Below are positions 25,003-32,857 of a stretch of 64,000 bases of DNA, one piece after another. Within the stretch, counting starts at the first letter, position 1, and every line of letters starts with the position of its first letter. A model generated the notes under the pieces. That model did no database searches and was not told the origin of the DNA. It saw only the letters and a list, made by a program, of their open reading frames with translations. Location: the NCBI GenBank assembly GCA_041608535.1, contig JBFISM010000002.1, positions 35,211 to 99,210 of the forward strand, written 5' to 3'. Source of the DNA: JBFISM01 sp041608535 (lineage in GTDB: Bacteria; Actinomycetota; Acidimicrobiia; Spongiisociales; UBA5794). The position numbers were made by a program, and so were the translations under genes.

Positions 25003-25395
25003 GTGGGTCGCGCTGAACGAACGCTAACTGCCGACAGCTCCGCACCGGCCATAGCCAGGGAGCTCGTCGAGGAGTTCGCCACCGCGAGCTCCCGCGGTCG
25101 GGTCAGCGAAGACGTGCTCGATCGAGCCAAGCTGGCGGTGAGCGAATTGGTCACCAACGCCGTCATCCACGGGTCCGATCCGGGCGCCGATCTGGTGGTC
25201 ACGTTGCGCTGCGAGAAAGACAACCTCATCGTGGACGTGGTCGATCGGGGTAGAGCGGCGCCTACTCCCGCCGACGGCAAGGGTGGATACGGCCTGATCA
25301 TCGTGGAGGAAATGGCGGATACCTTCACCATCCATCGCGGAGACACTTGGCGAGCGACCGCCGCGTTCACACCTCGCCGAGCTGACGACGCATAA
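25003..25395 (+). CDS. RsbW-like anti-sigma kinase (Bergerat-fold ATPase)
   Basis: 130 residues. The N box is intact (AKLAVSELVTNAVIHG), as are the G1 region (VVDRGRAAP) and the G2 glycines (GKGGYGLIIVEEMAD). It should therefore bind ATP and phosphorylate a STAS antagonist. It is the only one of three RsbW-like proteins here with all motifs. It runs convergent to the SigB-type sigma gene and their 3' ends overlap by 29 bases. GTG 25003 was chosen because the domain begins there and GAGAAAC precedes it; an ATG at 24928 would add 25 residues. Confidence 0.8.
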   Translation: MGRAERTLTADSSAPAIARELVEEFATASSRGRVSEDVLDRAKLAVSELVTNAVIHGSDPGADLVVTLRCEKDNLIVDVVDRGRAAPTPADGKGGYGLIIVEEMADTFTIHRGDTWRATAAFTPRRADDA

Positions 25396-26089
25396 CGTCG
25401 AGCGACGCCCGGAGCAATCGAGAAACGTGCATCTGCGAGATGCCCATGCTCTCTGCGATCTCCGATTGGGTCTTGCCCTCGAAGAACCGCTGGTACAAGA
25501 TCGCATGCTCTCGGGGTGGCAGCTTCTCCATCAGCGCCGCCGCGGTCACCCGGTCTGCGCTGCGCTCCAGTTCCTCGTCGTCGCCACCCAGAACCCCACC
25601 GAGGGTGCCGCTGTCGGCGTCGTCTCCAATCGGCGCATCCATCGACGCCGCCGTGAAGGCGCCCCCCGCCTCGAGCGCTTCGATCACTTCCTCGACGTCG
25701 CAGTCGATGTCGGCGGCGATCTCACGCAGCGTGGGGGAGCGTCCGAGGCGCTGGGTGAGATGCTGCACCGACTTGCCCACCTCGAGAGTGCGTTCCTGGA
25801 GCGAGCGCGGCACGCGTACCGACCACGCCTTGTCGCGCAGGTGTCGCTTCAACTCGCCAACGATCGTTCGGGTGGCGAAGGTGGCGAACGCAAAGCCACG
25901 CTCCACCTCGAAGCGGTTGATGGCGTTGACCAAACCCAGGCGAGCCACTTGGGTGAGGTCGTCGATCGACTCGCCACGACCGGCAAAACGTCTAGCCAGT
26001 CTCGTGGCTAGATGGTCGTAACGCTCGGCGATCTCGGCCATCGCCCGTGGCTCGCTGCGCCTGGCGAACAGGTCGGTTTCTTCGATCAC
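25367..26089 (-). CDS. SigB/SigF-type general stress sigma factor
   Basis: 240 residues of a group 3 sigma-70 factor. Region 2 has ESIDDLTQVARLGLVNAINRFE and FATFATRTIVGELKRHLRD, region 3 has VPRSLQERTLEVGKSVQHL, and region 4 has LPPREHAILYQRFFEGKTQSEIAESMGISQMHVSRLLRAS. This group directs stress and stationary-phase genes. The upstream order is STAS antagonist, RsbW-like protein, sigma factor with overlapping ends, which is the rsbV-rsbW-sigB arrangement. Three GTTT-type/GGGTA promoters in the window (27239-27263, 58603-58627, 58659-58684) match the known consensus of its class. Confidence 0.9.
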   Translation of the reverse strand: MIEETDLFARRSEPRAMAEIAERYDHLATRLARRFAGRGESIDDLTQVARLGLVNAINRFEVERGFAFATFATRTIVGELKRHLRDKAWSVRVPRSLQERTLEVGKSVQHLTQRLGRSPTLREIAADIDCDVEEVIEALEAGGAFTAASMDAPIGDDADSGTLGGVLGGDDEELERSADRVTAAALMEKLPPREHAILYQRFFEGKTQSEIAESMGISQMHVSRLLRASLDVMRRQLGEV

Positions 26090-26460
26090 GGAGTCGCGAC
26101 AGACGCTCCAAACGGAATCACCAGACGGTGCGCTTGGTCGTCGATGTGGGCTGCGGCGAACAGGGCTGAGATGACATCCATGCCGATCGATCCGGGGGGC
26201 AGGATGGACGCATCGAGCGGTTCGACCTCGAGCATTCCGGCCGCAGCGTCGAGACGAACGGTGGCGGTGGTCCCCGGCGCGGCACCGGTGATGGCGGTGA
26301 TGGCCTCGGACACCACCAGCTTGAGATCCTCGATTCGATCCTCGTTGCCGAGTGCCCGGAGCACGGCCCCGATGAACAGGCGAGCTGTGGCCGGGGCGGA
26401 GGCGCTTGCAGAGACCTCCAGCGAGAACCGGTCGGCGTCGCCGGGTGACGCCTCAGCCAT
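26086..26460 (-). CDS. Degenerate RsbW-like protein between the STAS and sigma genes
   Basis: 124 residues in the position of rsbW. The overall RsbW pattern is visible (RLFIGAVLRALGNEDRIEDL, then LVVSEAITAI), but the N-box Asn that holds magnesium is lost and no DxGxG box follows: EPLDASILPPGSIG stands there instead. Kinase activity is unlikely. It may still bind the sigma factor or the STAS protein. Its ATG lies inside the STAS gene and its stop overlaps the sigma start by four bases, so the three are coupled. Confidence 0.7.
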   Translation of the reverse strand: MAEASPGDADRFSLEVSASASAPATARLFIGAVLRALGNEDRIEDLKLVVSEAITAITGAAPGTTATVRLDAAAGMLEVEPLDASILPPGSIGMDVISALFAAAHIDDQAHRLVIPFGASVATP

Positions 26461-26836
26461 CGGCCAGGGCTGCAGACCGATCGGGGTATACGTGCAGACG
26501 CTGGGACAATCCGGTTATCTCGAGAAGCTTGACGACTCGCGGTCCGCTGACGACACGGAGCTGCTTCCCGGCGCCCTCGGCTTGATCGTGAGTGTTGACG
26601 ATGGCGCGGAGACCGGTCGAGTCGATGAACGAGACATCGGCGAGGTCGAGCACGATGACGCTGGCATCATGTTGGAAATCGATCCGGTCCTCGAGCTCCG
26701 GTGCGGTCGCAAGATCGATCTCGCCCGTCACGGAGTAGACGCATGCGGCATCGGACTCGATCGTCTCGACGTTGATGGTGGCTGGCACAGGCGCCCATTC
26801 CTCAGCTGGCAGTGAGCGCCGTAGTATACGAACCAT
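26453..26836 (-). CDS. STAS-domain anti-anti-sigma factor (RsbV-like)
   Basis: 127 residues with a STAS domain. CVYSVTGEIDLATAPELED is followed by VIVLDLADVSFIDSTGLRAI, where the Ser-Thr pair of DSTGLR is the usual phosphorylation site, then LRVVSGPRVVKLLEITGL. Unphosphorylated, it would capture an RsbW kinase and free the sigma factor; the PAS/PP2C protein is a plausible phosphatase. The start at 26836 shares a CATG with the divergent gene's ATG. An in-frame ATG at 26848 would lie inside the neighbour. It is the first gene of the sigma operon. Confidence 0.83.
   Translation of the reverse strand: MVRILRRSLPAEEWAPVPATINVETIESDAACVYSVTGEIDLATAPELEDRIDFQHDASVIVLDLADVSFIDSTGLRAIVNTHDQAEGAGKQLRVVSGPRVVKLLEITGLSQRLHVYPDRSAALADG
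26822..26827 (+). promoter_or_regulatory. -10 element for a leaderless transcript of the RsbW-like gene at 26835
   Basis: TAGTAT stands seven bases before the ATG and no ribosome site lies between. The element is inside the first codons of the divergent STAS gene. Confidence 0.4.
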
Positions 26837-27203
26837 GTCGCCCGCCATGACCAGAGTCACTGTGCCGGCGCGATCCGAATACGTTCGCGTCCTGCGCACG
26901 ATGGCCGCCGATGCCGCCGTCTCGGCCGATCTCAGCTTCGATCGGTACAGCGATCTCGAGCTGGCGGTGGGCGAGGCGAGCGCCATGTTGCTGGAGCTGG
27001 GTCCGGAGAACCTGAGCTGCGAGTTGCATCCGAGCGCCGGGCGGGTCGAGGTCGAGCTCGACGGCGCCGGAGCCGAGGCCACCTCGACCCCCGACGAGCT
27101 GGCACAGCTCGTCATCGAGGCTGTCGCCGACGAGGTCGCCATCGATCTGGCTGCAACGCCGCCGACGGTTCGAGTCGTGGTCGGTGCGGTCCCCGTTTCC
27201 TGA
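26835..27203 (+). CDS. Small RsbW-like/histidine-kinase-fold protein, motifs degenerate
   Basis: 122 residues. RSEYVRVLRTMAADAAVSADLSFDRYSDLELAVGEAS resembles the first helices of RsbW (the segment preceding the N box), but the N-box Asn and the glycine-rich lid are missing. The rest is acidic. It lies divergent to the STAS gene with overlapping start codons and directly upstream of dps, although dps has its own SigB-type promoter. It could be a third, catalytically dead partner-switch protein. An alternative ATG at 26850 would separate the two divergent starts. Confidence 0.6.
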   Translation: MSPAMTRVTVPARSEYVRVLRTMAADAAVSADLSFDRYSDLELAVGEASAMLLELGPENLSCELHPSAGRVEVELDGAGAEATSTPDELAQLVIEAVADEVAIDLAATPPTVRVVVGAVPVS

Positions 27204-27238
27204 AGCGGCAGGGCGCACCGCGACCTGATCCATCCGGT

Positions 27239-27263
27239 GTTTCCATCGGCACCGAATGGGTAG
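27239..27263 (+). promoter_or_regulatory. SigB/SigF-type promoter of the dps gene
   Basis: GTTT and GGGTAG are separated by 15 bases, matching the GTTT-N14-16-GGGTAT consensus of general stress sigma factors. The expected start site is about 30 bases upstream of the dps ATG. The sigma gene is 1.2 kb away. Confidence 0.7.
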
Positions 27264-27302
27264 GTACGACACGTCGCACGCACGAGATTGGAAAGAACGC
27301 GC

Positions 27303-27866
27303 ATGATCGAGACCTCTTTTCGCCCTGCCGGCCTGTCCCAAGACAGCGCTGCCCAGCTCAATGAGCGCCTTCAACAACGCCTGGGCGGGCTCCTCGATCT
27401 CGCCATGACCTTGAAGCACATTCATTGGAACGTCGTTGGACCGGGCTTCATGGCCGTGCATGAAATGCTCGACGACCAGGTCGAAGCGGTGCGAGAGATG
27501 GCGGATGAGGTGGCGGAACGCATCGCCACTCTCGGTGGCATCGCCAACGGTCTCCCCGGTCATCTCACCCGGACGCGATCCTGGGACGACTACTCGCTGG
27601 GTCGTGCCGTCGTCGAGGCCCATCTCGGCGCTCTCGACAAGGTGTACGAAGGTGTCATCGCCGACCACCGATCCGCCATCCAATTCGCCGGCGAACGCGA
27701 TCCTGTGACGGAGGATTTGCTCGTTGGCCAAGCCGGCAAGCTCGAGCTGTATCAGTGGTTCGTGCGAGCCCACATCGAGAACACCTCCGGTGAGCTGATG
27801 AGCGGGGATGCCAGGACCGAGCTCGATGCCGCGGCCAACGCAGCGACCGGCGATCCTCTGGAGTAG
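27303..27866 (+). CDS. dps: Dps-family DNA-binding ferritin
   Basis: 187 residues of the Dps fold. The ferroxidase residues are visible in LKHIHWNVVGPGFMAVHEMLDDQVEAV, where His, His, Asp and Glu occupy the intersubunit site, and the BC helix (SLGRAVVEAHLGALDKVYEGV) follows. Dps oxidises and stores iron, and shields DNA in stationary phase. GGAAAG precedes the ATG. The upstream SigB-type promoter and the adjacent stress-sigma operon make it a probable member of that regulon. A strong hairpin follows at 27961-28006. Confidence 0.9.
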   Translation: MIETSFRPAGLSQDSAAQLNERLQQRLGGLLDLAMTLKHIHWNVVGPGFMAVHEMLDDQVEAVREMADEVAERIATLGGIANGLPGHLTRTRSWDDYSLGRAVVEAHLGALDKVYEGVIADHRSAIQFAGERDPVTEDLLVGQAGKLELYQWFVRAHIENTSGELMSGDARTELDAAANAATGDPLE

Positions 27867-27960
27867 AGGCAACCGAAGCAACACTCCAAGAGCCGAGTAC
27901 GGGCGCATCGGCACGAGATCCACACAGCGTCTCCGCAACGCCCGGGCGGAGGCGCACGTC

Positions 27961-28006
27961 GACGGTGGTGGCCTGCCTCTGGCACAGGGGGGAGGCCACC
28001 ACCGTC
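27961..28006 (+). terminator. Long hairpin terminator after dps
   Basis: GACGGTGGTGGCCT and AGGCCACCACCGTC pair perfectly over 14 bases around an 18-base loop, followed by CCTTCGTT. It lies 95 bases after the dps stop. Confidence 0.7.
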
Positions 28007-28145
28007 CTTCGTTGGGCGTACCACCTCAGCGGCGGGAGCGCCGCGAGTCGCACACGCATCGACGCCCCGGCCGTTGACGCATGCCGGGTGGCATGATGAG
28101 ATGGCCGGAGCGACGCGGTCGCATGCGCACAGTTGGGAGGCGGGG

Positions 28146-29165
28146 ATGGCGAAGGTGCTCGTCACCGGAGGAACGGGTTTCGTTGGGTCGCACACGGTGG
28201 CTGCGTTACTACGCGCGGGTCACGAGGTTCGACTGCTGGTCCGGCAGCGTGACCGTGTCGCAGCTGCGCTCGATCCCCATGGGGTCGAGGTGGCCGACGT
28301 CGTCACCGGGGATGTGACCGACGCCGATTCGGTACAGCGGGCGCTCGACGGCCGCGACGCACTCGTTCACCTCGCCACCGTGTTCAGTTTCGACCCGCAG
28401 GACGAAGCGACGATGTTTCGAGTGAACGTCGGCGGGACCCGGATCGTCCTCCACTCGGCAACCGAGGCGGGGCTCGATCCGATCATCCACGTGTCGACGA
28501 CGCTGGCTCTCATCCCGTCTGCCGTGCCCCTCACCAACATGTCCCCGGTCGGCGATCCGGAACCCCCATACTCCCGTTCGAAGGCCAAAGCGGAGCACGT
28601 CGCCCGCAGCCTGCAGCGCGACGGCGCCCCGGTGATCATCACCAACCCCGTGTCCGTCTGGGGACCACACGACCCTCATCTCGGCGAGTCGGCAACGCTC
28701 GCCATAACCGCACTCAAGGGGCAGATGCGGCTGGTCAACGATGGTGTGATCGGTGTCGTGGATGTTCGCGACGTGGCCGATGTTCACGCCCGGCTGATAG
28801 ATCCTGCGTATGCCGGACGCCGCTTCATCCTGGCCGCCCACAACCTGCCAATGCGGGAGCTGCTGACGATCATCGGACGCCTGACCGGAAGGAACTTGCG
28901 GCCCGTCACCGTCCCCCACGGAGCCTCGATGGCGCTGGGCAAGGCGATGGATTGGCTGGCGCAACGCACCGGGGCGACGATGCCGATATCAGCTGAACCG
29001 CCGTGGATCCTCGCCAACAACGCACCTGCCGACGCCAGCGCGACAGAAGAGGCGTTCGGCATCGAGTGGCGGCCGCTCGAGGAAACGATCGAAGCCACCT
29101 TGCGCTGGCTGGTGGCGAAGGGACATGTGACGGCGCGGCAGGCGGGAATGCTCGCTGCAGTGTGA
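28146..29165 (+). CDS. NAD-dependent epimerase/dehydratase (extended SDR)
   Basis: 339 residues. The Rossmann motif TGGTGFVGSH is at residues 7-16, the active-site YSRSKAKAE (YxxxK) follows at about 143-147, with Ser and Thr in VSTTLALIPS as the third catalytic position. The NPVSVWGPHD loop is typical of dihydroflavonol reductase-like and 3-beta-HSD-like members. The substrate is not predictable. GGGAGGCGGGG lies before the ATG at 28146; the longer frame from 28074 adds 24 unlikely residues. The gene stands alone between the dps terminator and a sigma-factor gene. Confidence 0.85.
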   Translation: MAKVLVTGGTGFVGSHTVAALLRAGHEVRLLVRQRDRVAAALDPHGVEVADVVTGDVTDADSVQRALDGRDALVHLATVFSFDPQDEATMFRVNVGGTRIVLHSATEAGLDPIIHVSTTLALIPSAVPLTNMSPVGDPEPPYSRSKAKAEHVARSLQRDGAPVIITNPVSVWGPHDPHLGESATLAITALKGQMRLVNDGVIGVVDVRDVADVHARLIDPAYAGRRFILAAHNLPMRELLTIIGRLTGRNLRPVTVPHGASMALGKAMDWLAQRTGATMPISAEPPWILANNAPADASATEEAFGIEWRPLEETIEATLRWLVAKGHVTARQAGMLAAV

Positions 29166-29259
29166 TAGTGGGTGAAACGGAACCGAGCGATCCGGACATG
29201 AGATCCGTGTGATCGAACTCGACGAGTTCCGCGCCGTCACCGGGAAGGGAGCTGCGAGC

Positions 29260-29820
29260 GTGAACGACGCCGAGCGGCGCCGTCGCTTCGAGCGGCTCTT
29301 CGATGAGAACTTTCGCAAGCTGTTGGGCTATGCGCTGCGTCGGGTGGCGGACAAGACGATCGCCGCCGACATCGTTGCCGAGACCTTTCTCGTCGCCTGG
29401 CGCCGCCTCGACGACGTGCCGCACGGTGACGAAGCCAGGCTGTGGCTCTACGGCACGGCACGGCGCGTGCTGGCGAACCACCATCGTGGTGAGCGACGCC
29501 GCAGCGGTCTCGTCGACAAGCTCGGCGCTCACCTCGATCTCACCCTGCCCGAGGCCAGCGAGGAGGCTCTCGACGTGCGGGCGGCGCTCGACAGGTTGGA
29601 CGACGCCGACGCCGAACTGCTCCGGTTGTCGGTGTGGGAGGGCTTGACGCCGGCGGAGCTGGCCACCATGTACGGCGTGCCGCCGGCGACCATGAGGACG
29701 AGGTTGCATCGGGCCCGGGCCCGGCTTCGCGAGCAGCTCGACGCGAAACGATCCGTTGCGAGCGGACATGAAGGGTACGACGGGAGACCTCCCGTCCGAG
29801 ACACCGAGGAGGAGTCGTGA
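29260..29820 (+). CDS. ECF-type RNA polymerase sigma factor
   Basis: 186 residues. Region 2 is FERLFDENFRKLLGYALRRV with DIVAETFLVAWRRLDDVP, and region 4 is LDDADAELLRLSVWEGLTPAELATMYGVPPATMRTRLHRARARL. GTG 29260 was chosen over 29209 because GGGAG stands 10 bases upstream and the helix of region 2 begins soon after. The next gene overlaps its stop by four bases and encodes a one-helix protein that should be the cognate anti-sigma factor. The region linking domains 2 and 4 is short, as usual for ECF factors. Confidence 0.88.
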   Translation: MNDAERRRRFERLFDENFRKLLGYALRRVADKTIAADIVAETFLVAWRRLDDVPHGDEARLWLYGTARRVLANHHRGERRRSGLVDKLGAHLDLTLPEASEEALDVRAALDRLDDADAELLRLSVWEGLTPAELATMYGVPPATMRTRLHRARARLREQLDAKRSVASGHEGYDGRPPVRDTEEES

Positions 29821-30878
29821 ACGACCGGCAGCTCGACCGGCTGCTCGAGACGGCAGCGCTGATCAGAGACGATGCCATCACCACGCTCGACCTCCGTGAT
29901 CTCGAAGTCGAGACCAAGGAGCTCATCATGTCCACACCGGTGCTCACTCCGGTGTCGCCTCCGTCCGCCCCAGGATCGGGACGGCATGAGCGAGGCATCG
30001 TGCCTCGGCTGGTAGCGGCTGTGGCCGTCGCGGCGGTCGTCGTCGCCGGCATCGTCGTGATGCCCTTCGGGGGGAGCGACGACACGGCCTGGGCGGCCGA
30101 AGCGCTCGCCGTCGCCGAAGCATCCTCGCGGCTGCTGGTCGAGCTGCCTGGCTGGGAGGTCACACGAGCGCACACGTTCACCGTGGCGGAGGGCGAGATG
30201 ACCTTTTCCGATGGGAACCAGTCGCTCGATCTCCACTGGCGTCCGGCTGCCGAGCACGACGGCTACGTCGCCGATCGTCTGGCGTCGGCCGCGGAGAGCC
30301 ACGAGGTGACCGTCAACGGTCGCCGCGGCGTGCTGGTGCGATACCTCGATTCTTTCGACTTCACCACGTTGTGGCGGGATGGGCGGCATTCCTATGAAGC
30401 GCGCGGGGTCTTCCCCGACCGGGCTGCCTACGAGGCCGTGCTGGCGGCGCTGACCCCGACGGACGTGGACACGTGGCTGCGCGCGATGCCCGAGTCGGTC
30501 GTCAGGCCCATCGCTCGGGCGGCGGCTGTGGCCGAGATGATCGCTGACATGCCGCTGCCGGATGGCTTCGATGTTGGCGCCGTGGGGGACGGGCGAGATG
30601 TGAGTGACCGCTACCAGCTCGGAGCTGCGGTCAGCGGTGCCGTGGCGTGTGGGTGGATCGGGCAGTGGTTGGACTCCAGGACAAGCGGTGACACTGCTGC
30701 CGAAGCGGAGGCTCTGGAGGCGATGCAGACATCACGCAACTGGGCCATCCTGCTCGAGATGGAGCAATCGGGGGCCTACCCGCAGGTGCTGTGGCTTCAT
30801 GTGGACGCCATGGAGGCGGACGACCGCGTTCCCGACGTGATCTCAGTCCGCAACTACCGCCAAGCCCTCGGCTGCTGA
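29817..30878 (+). CDS. Probable anti-sigma factor, single-pass membrane protein
   Basis: 353 residues. A cytoplasmic segment of about 60 residues (no clear zinc-binding HxxxCxxC) precedes one helix, IVPRLVAAVAVAAVVVAGIVVM, and an extracytoplasmic part of about 270 residues that begins GSDDTAWAAEALAVAEAS. GTG at 29817 overlaps the sigma-factor stop, which is the usual arrangement for ECF pairs. The outer part is mixed alpha/beta and not recognised. It may sense an envelope signal. A strong hairpin closes the two-gene operon. Confidence 0.68.
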   Translation: MNDRQLDRLLETAALIRDDAITTLDLRDLEVETKELIMSTPVLTPVSPPSAPGSGRHERGIVPRLVAAVAVAAVVVAGIVVMPFGGSDDTAWAAEALAVAEASSRLLVELPGWEVTRAHTFTVAEGEMTFSDGNQSLDLHWRPAAEHDGYVADRLASAAESHEVTVNGRRGVLVRYLDSFDFTTLWRDGRHSYEARGVFPDRAAYEAVLAALTPTDVDTWLRAMPESVVRPIARAAAVAEMIADMPLPDGFDVGAVGDGRDVSDRYQLGAAVSGAVACGWIGQWLDSRTSGDTAAEAEALEAMQTSRNWAILLEMEQSGAYPQVLWLHVDAMEADDRVPDVISVRNYRQALGC

Positions 30879-30886
30879 ACGACGTC

Positions 30887-30916
30887 GGCGGGGTCTGCCT
30901 CGGCGCAGACCCCGCC
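30887..30916 (+). terminator. Hairpin terminator after the sigma/anti-sigma pair
   Basis: GGCGGGGTCTGC and GCAGACCCCGCC form a perfect 12-bp stem with a six-base loop, eight bases after the anti-sigma stop. No T-run. Confidence 0.7.
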
Positions 30917-31041
30917 CACGTTGCGATCCGAGTCGCTCCCGAAGTGCCGACCGAGTGTCGGTTTTGCTTCGTCTGGCGCCGATCGACTTCCTGTCGGTTG
31001 AGTGACGTGTTTGGGTGGGCGAGACCGCCGGAGGAGTGACG

Positions 31042-31779
31042 TTGTCGTCCAATCTGATTCACTATCTGCCCATCGTCTCCACAGCCGTCGCGGCGGCGTT
31101 CGGCACCATGTTGTGGAGGCATTGGCGTCGCAAGCCGGGTGCGCGATACCTGTTGTGGTGGATGATCGGTGTGATCCTGTACGGCGTGGGGACGGCCACG
31201 GAGGCGCTCACCACACTCTTCGGTTGGCACGAGCCGATCTTCCGCAGTTGGTACGTGGCCGGAGCGCTGTTGGGTGGCGCCCCACTGGCGCAGGGCACGG
31301 TGTACCTGTTGCTGAAACGCAAGACCGCCGACCGGCTCACCGTTGCGATGCTCACCTACATCGCAATCGCCGCCGCCTTCGTCGTCGCTACTCCGCTCGA
31401 GCTCAGCCTTGTTGAGCCCAACCGGCTATCCGGCGAGGTCATGGCCTGGCAGTGGGTACGTCTCTTCTCGCCATTGGTCAACCTCTACGCCGTGGTCTTC
31501 TTGGTGGGCGGCGCCATCTGGTCGGCGGTGCGATATCGCCGCAGCGGTGGCCAGCGCTCCCGCATCGTCGGCAACGTGCTGATCGCTATCGGGGCGATCT
31601 TGCCCGGGATCGGCGGGGGTTTCGCCAGGGCTGGTCTCGTCGAAGTTCTCTATGTGGGCGAGCTGGTGGGTCTCGCCCTCATCTGGGCCGGGTACCGCGC
31701 CATGACCAAGGACACCGCACAGTCGATTCACGAGGTGCAACGGCCAACCACCGTGCGCCAGCTCATGACAACCAGCTGA
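31042..31779 (+). CDS. Seven-helix membrane protein of unknown function
   Basis: 245 residues with about seven hydrophobic helices, starting HYLPIVSTAVAAAFGTMLWRHW, and a short polar tail. I do not recognise the family. The sequence GTATEALTTLFGWHEPIFRSW and the repeated aromatic helix ends suggest a small integral sensor or transporter-like protein. TTG at 31042 has GGAGGAG five bases upstream; a GTG at 31036 or 31015 is possible. It lies 16 bases before the substrate-binding protein of the heme/siderophore importer, so it is probably the first gene of that operon. Confidence 0.6.
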   Translation: MSSNLIHYLPIVSTAVAAAFGTMLWRHWRRKPGARYLLWWMIGVILYGVGTATEALTTLFGWHEPIFRSWYVAGALLGGAPLAQGTVYLLLKRKTADRLTVAMLTYIAIAAAFVVATPLELSLVEPNRLSGEVMAWQWVRLFSPLVNLYAVVFLVGGAIWSAVRYRRSGGQRSRIVGNVLIAIGAILPGIGGGFARAGLVEVLYVGELVGLALIWAGYRAMTKDTAQSIHEVQRPTTVRQLMTTS

Positions 31780-31795
31780 TCAGGAGACCCTTGCG

Positions 31796-32857
31796 ATGCA
31801 CCGATCTCTGACCGCGCTCGTCCTGTTCGCCGCACTCGCCCTGGGGGCTTGCGGCGGAGGCGACAGCGAATCCGCAACGACCAGTACGACCCAGCCACTT
31901 TCCACCACCGTCGCCACGACGTCGACCGTGGCGACAACGGCTGCTCCGACCACGACGACAGCCCCGGCGACGACGACCGCGACAGACACCACGGTCGCCG
32001 AGGCCGTAGCGCGAGTCTTCGTGGGCGCCGATGGCGTGGAGACCGTCATCGCCGACACGTCACGGATCGTCTCGCTCAACGGCGATCTCACTGAGATCAT
32101 CTTCGAGTTGGGATTGGGGAACAACGTGGTGGGAGTGGACGTGACCACGACCCATCCGCCGGAGGCGGCAGCGCTCAACGACCGGGGGCAGACCGTCGGG
32201 TTCGCCCAGCAGCTGGCTCCCGAGGCCGTACTTCGGTTCGAGCCAACACTGGTTCTCGGCGACCAGCAGGTGGCGCCTCCGGAGGCGATCGAGCAGCTCC
32301 GGGCCGCCGGTGTTCCGGTGGTGATCCTGGAGACGCAGACCACTCTCGATGGCGTCACCACCAAGATCGAGCAGGTTGCCGAGATCCTCGACGTTCCTGA
32401 GGAAGGTGCCGCCTTGGCGGAGCGGGTGCAGGGAGAGATCGACGACGCACGTGCCATGGCCGCCGAGCAGGAAGGCGATCCCAAAGTGGCGTTCGTATAT
32501 GTGCGAGGTCCTCAGGTGGTCTTCCTCTTCGGCGAAGGCACACCCACGCAAGCGATGATCGAAGGGGCCGGAGCCATCGACGCCGGCGCCGCGACCGGTG
32601 TTTTCGGCCCGGCGCCACTCACGCCCGAGGCGCTGGTTGCCGCCGCACCGGAGGTCATCGTGCTGCCCGAGGCCGGGCTGGGCGCCCTCGGCGGGGTCGA
32701 GGCGTTCATGCAGCTTCCCGGAGTCGCAGAGACACCGGCTGCGGCCAACGAGGCCTTTCTCGCCTACGACGAGGCATATTTCTTCAACCTGGGTCCCCGT
32801 ACCGGGCAGGCGCTGGCGGAGTTCATCGGCGACCTCTACGACCTCACCGGGGGGTGA
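31796..32857 (+). CDS. Heme/iron-siderophore/cobalamin-type ABC substrate-binding lipoprotein (HmuT-like)
   Basis: 353 residues. MHRSLTALVLFAALALGAC is a lipoprotein signal with lipobox ALGAC; a Thr-rich linker follows. The TroA/FhuD-type domain starts VETVIADTSRIVSLNGDLTE and contains NVVGVDVTTTHP, VLRFEPTLVLGDQQ and LTPEALVAAAPEVIVLPE. The bi-lobed helical fold binds heme, siderophores or B12; the order of domains suits HmuT. AGGAGACC lies before the ATG. The permease and ATPase follow with overlaps, giving the complete importer. Confidence 0.85.
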   Translation: MHRSLTALVLFAALALGACGGGDSESATTSTTQPLSTTVATTSTVATTAAPTTTTAPATTTATDTTVAEAVARVFVGADGVETVIADTSRIVSLNGDLTEIIFELGLGNNVVGVDVTTTHPPEAAALNDRGQTVGFAQQLAPEAVLRFEPTLVLGDQQVAPPEAIEQLRAAGVPVVILETQTTLDGVTTKIEQVAEILDVPEEGAALAERVQGEIDDARAMAAEQEGDPKVAFVYVRGPQVVFLFGEGTPTQAMIEGAGAIDAGAATGVFGPAPLTPEALVAAAPEVIVLPEAGLGALGGVEAFMQLPGVAETPAAANEAFLAYDEAYFFNLGPRTGQALAEFIGDLYDLTGG

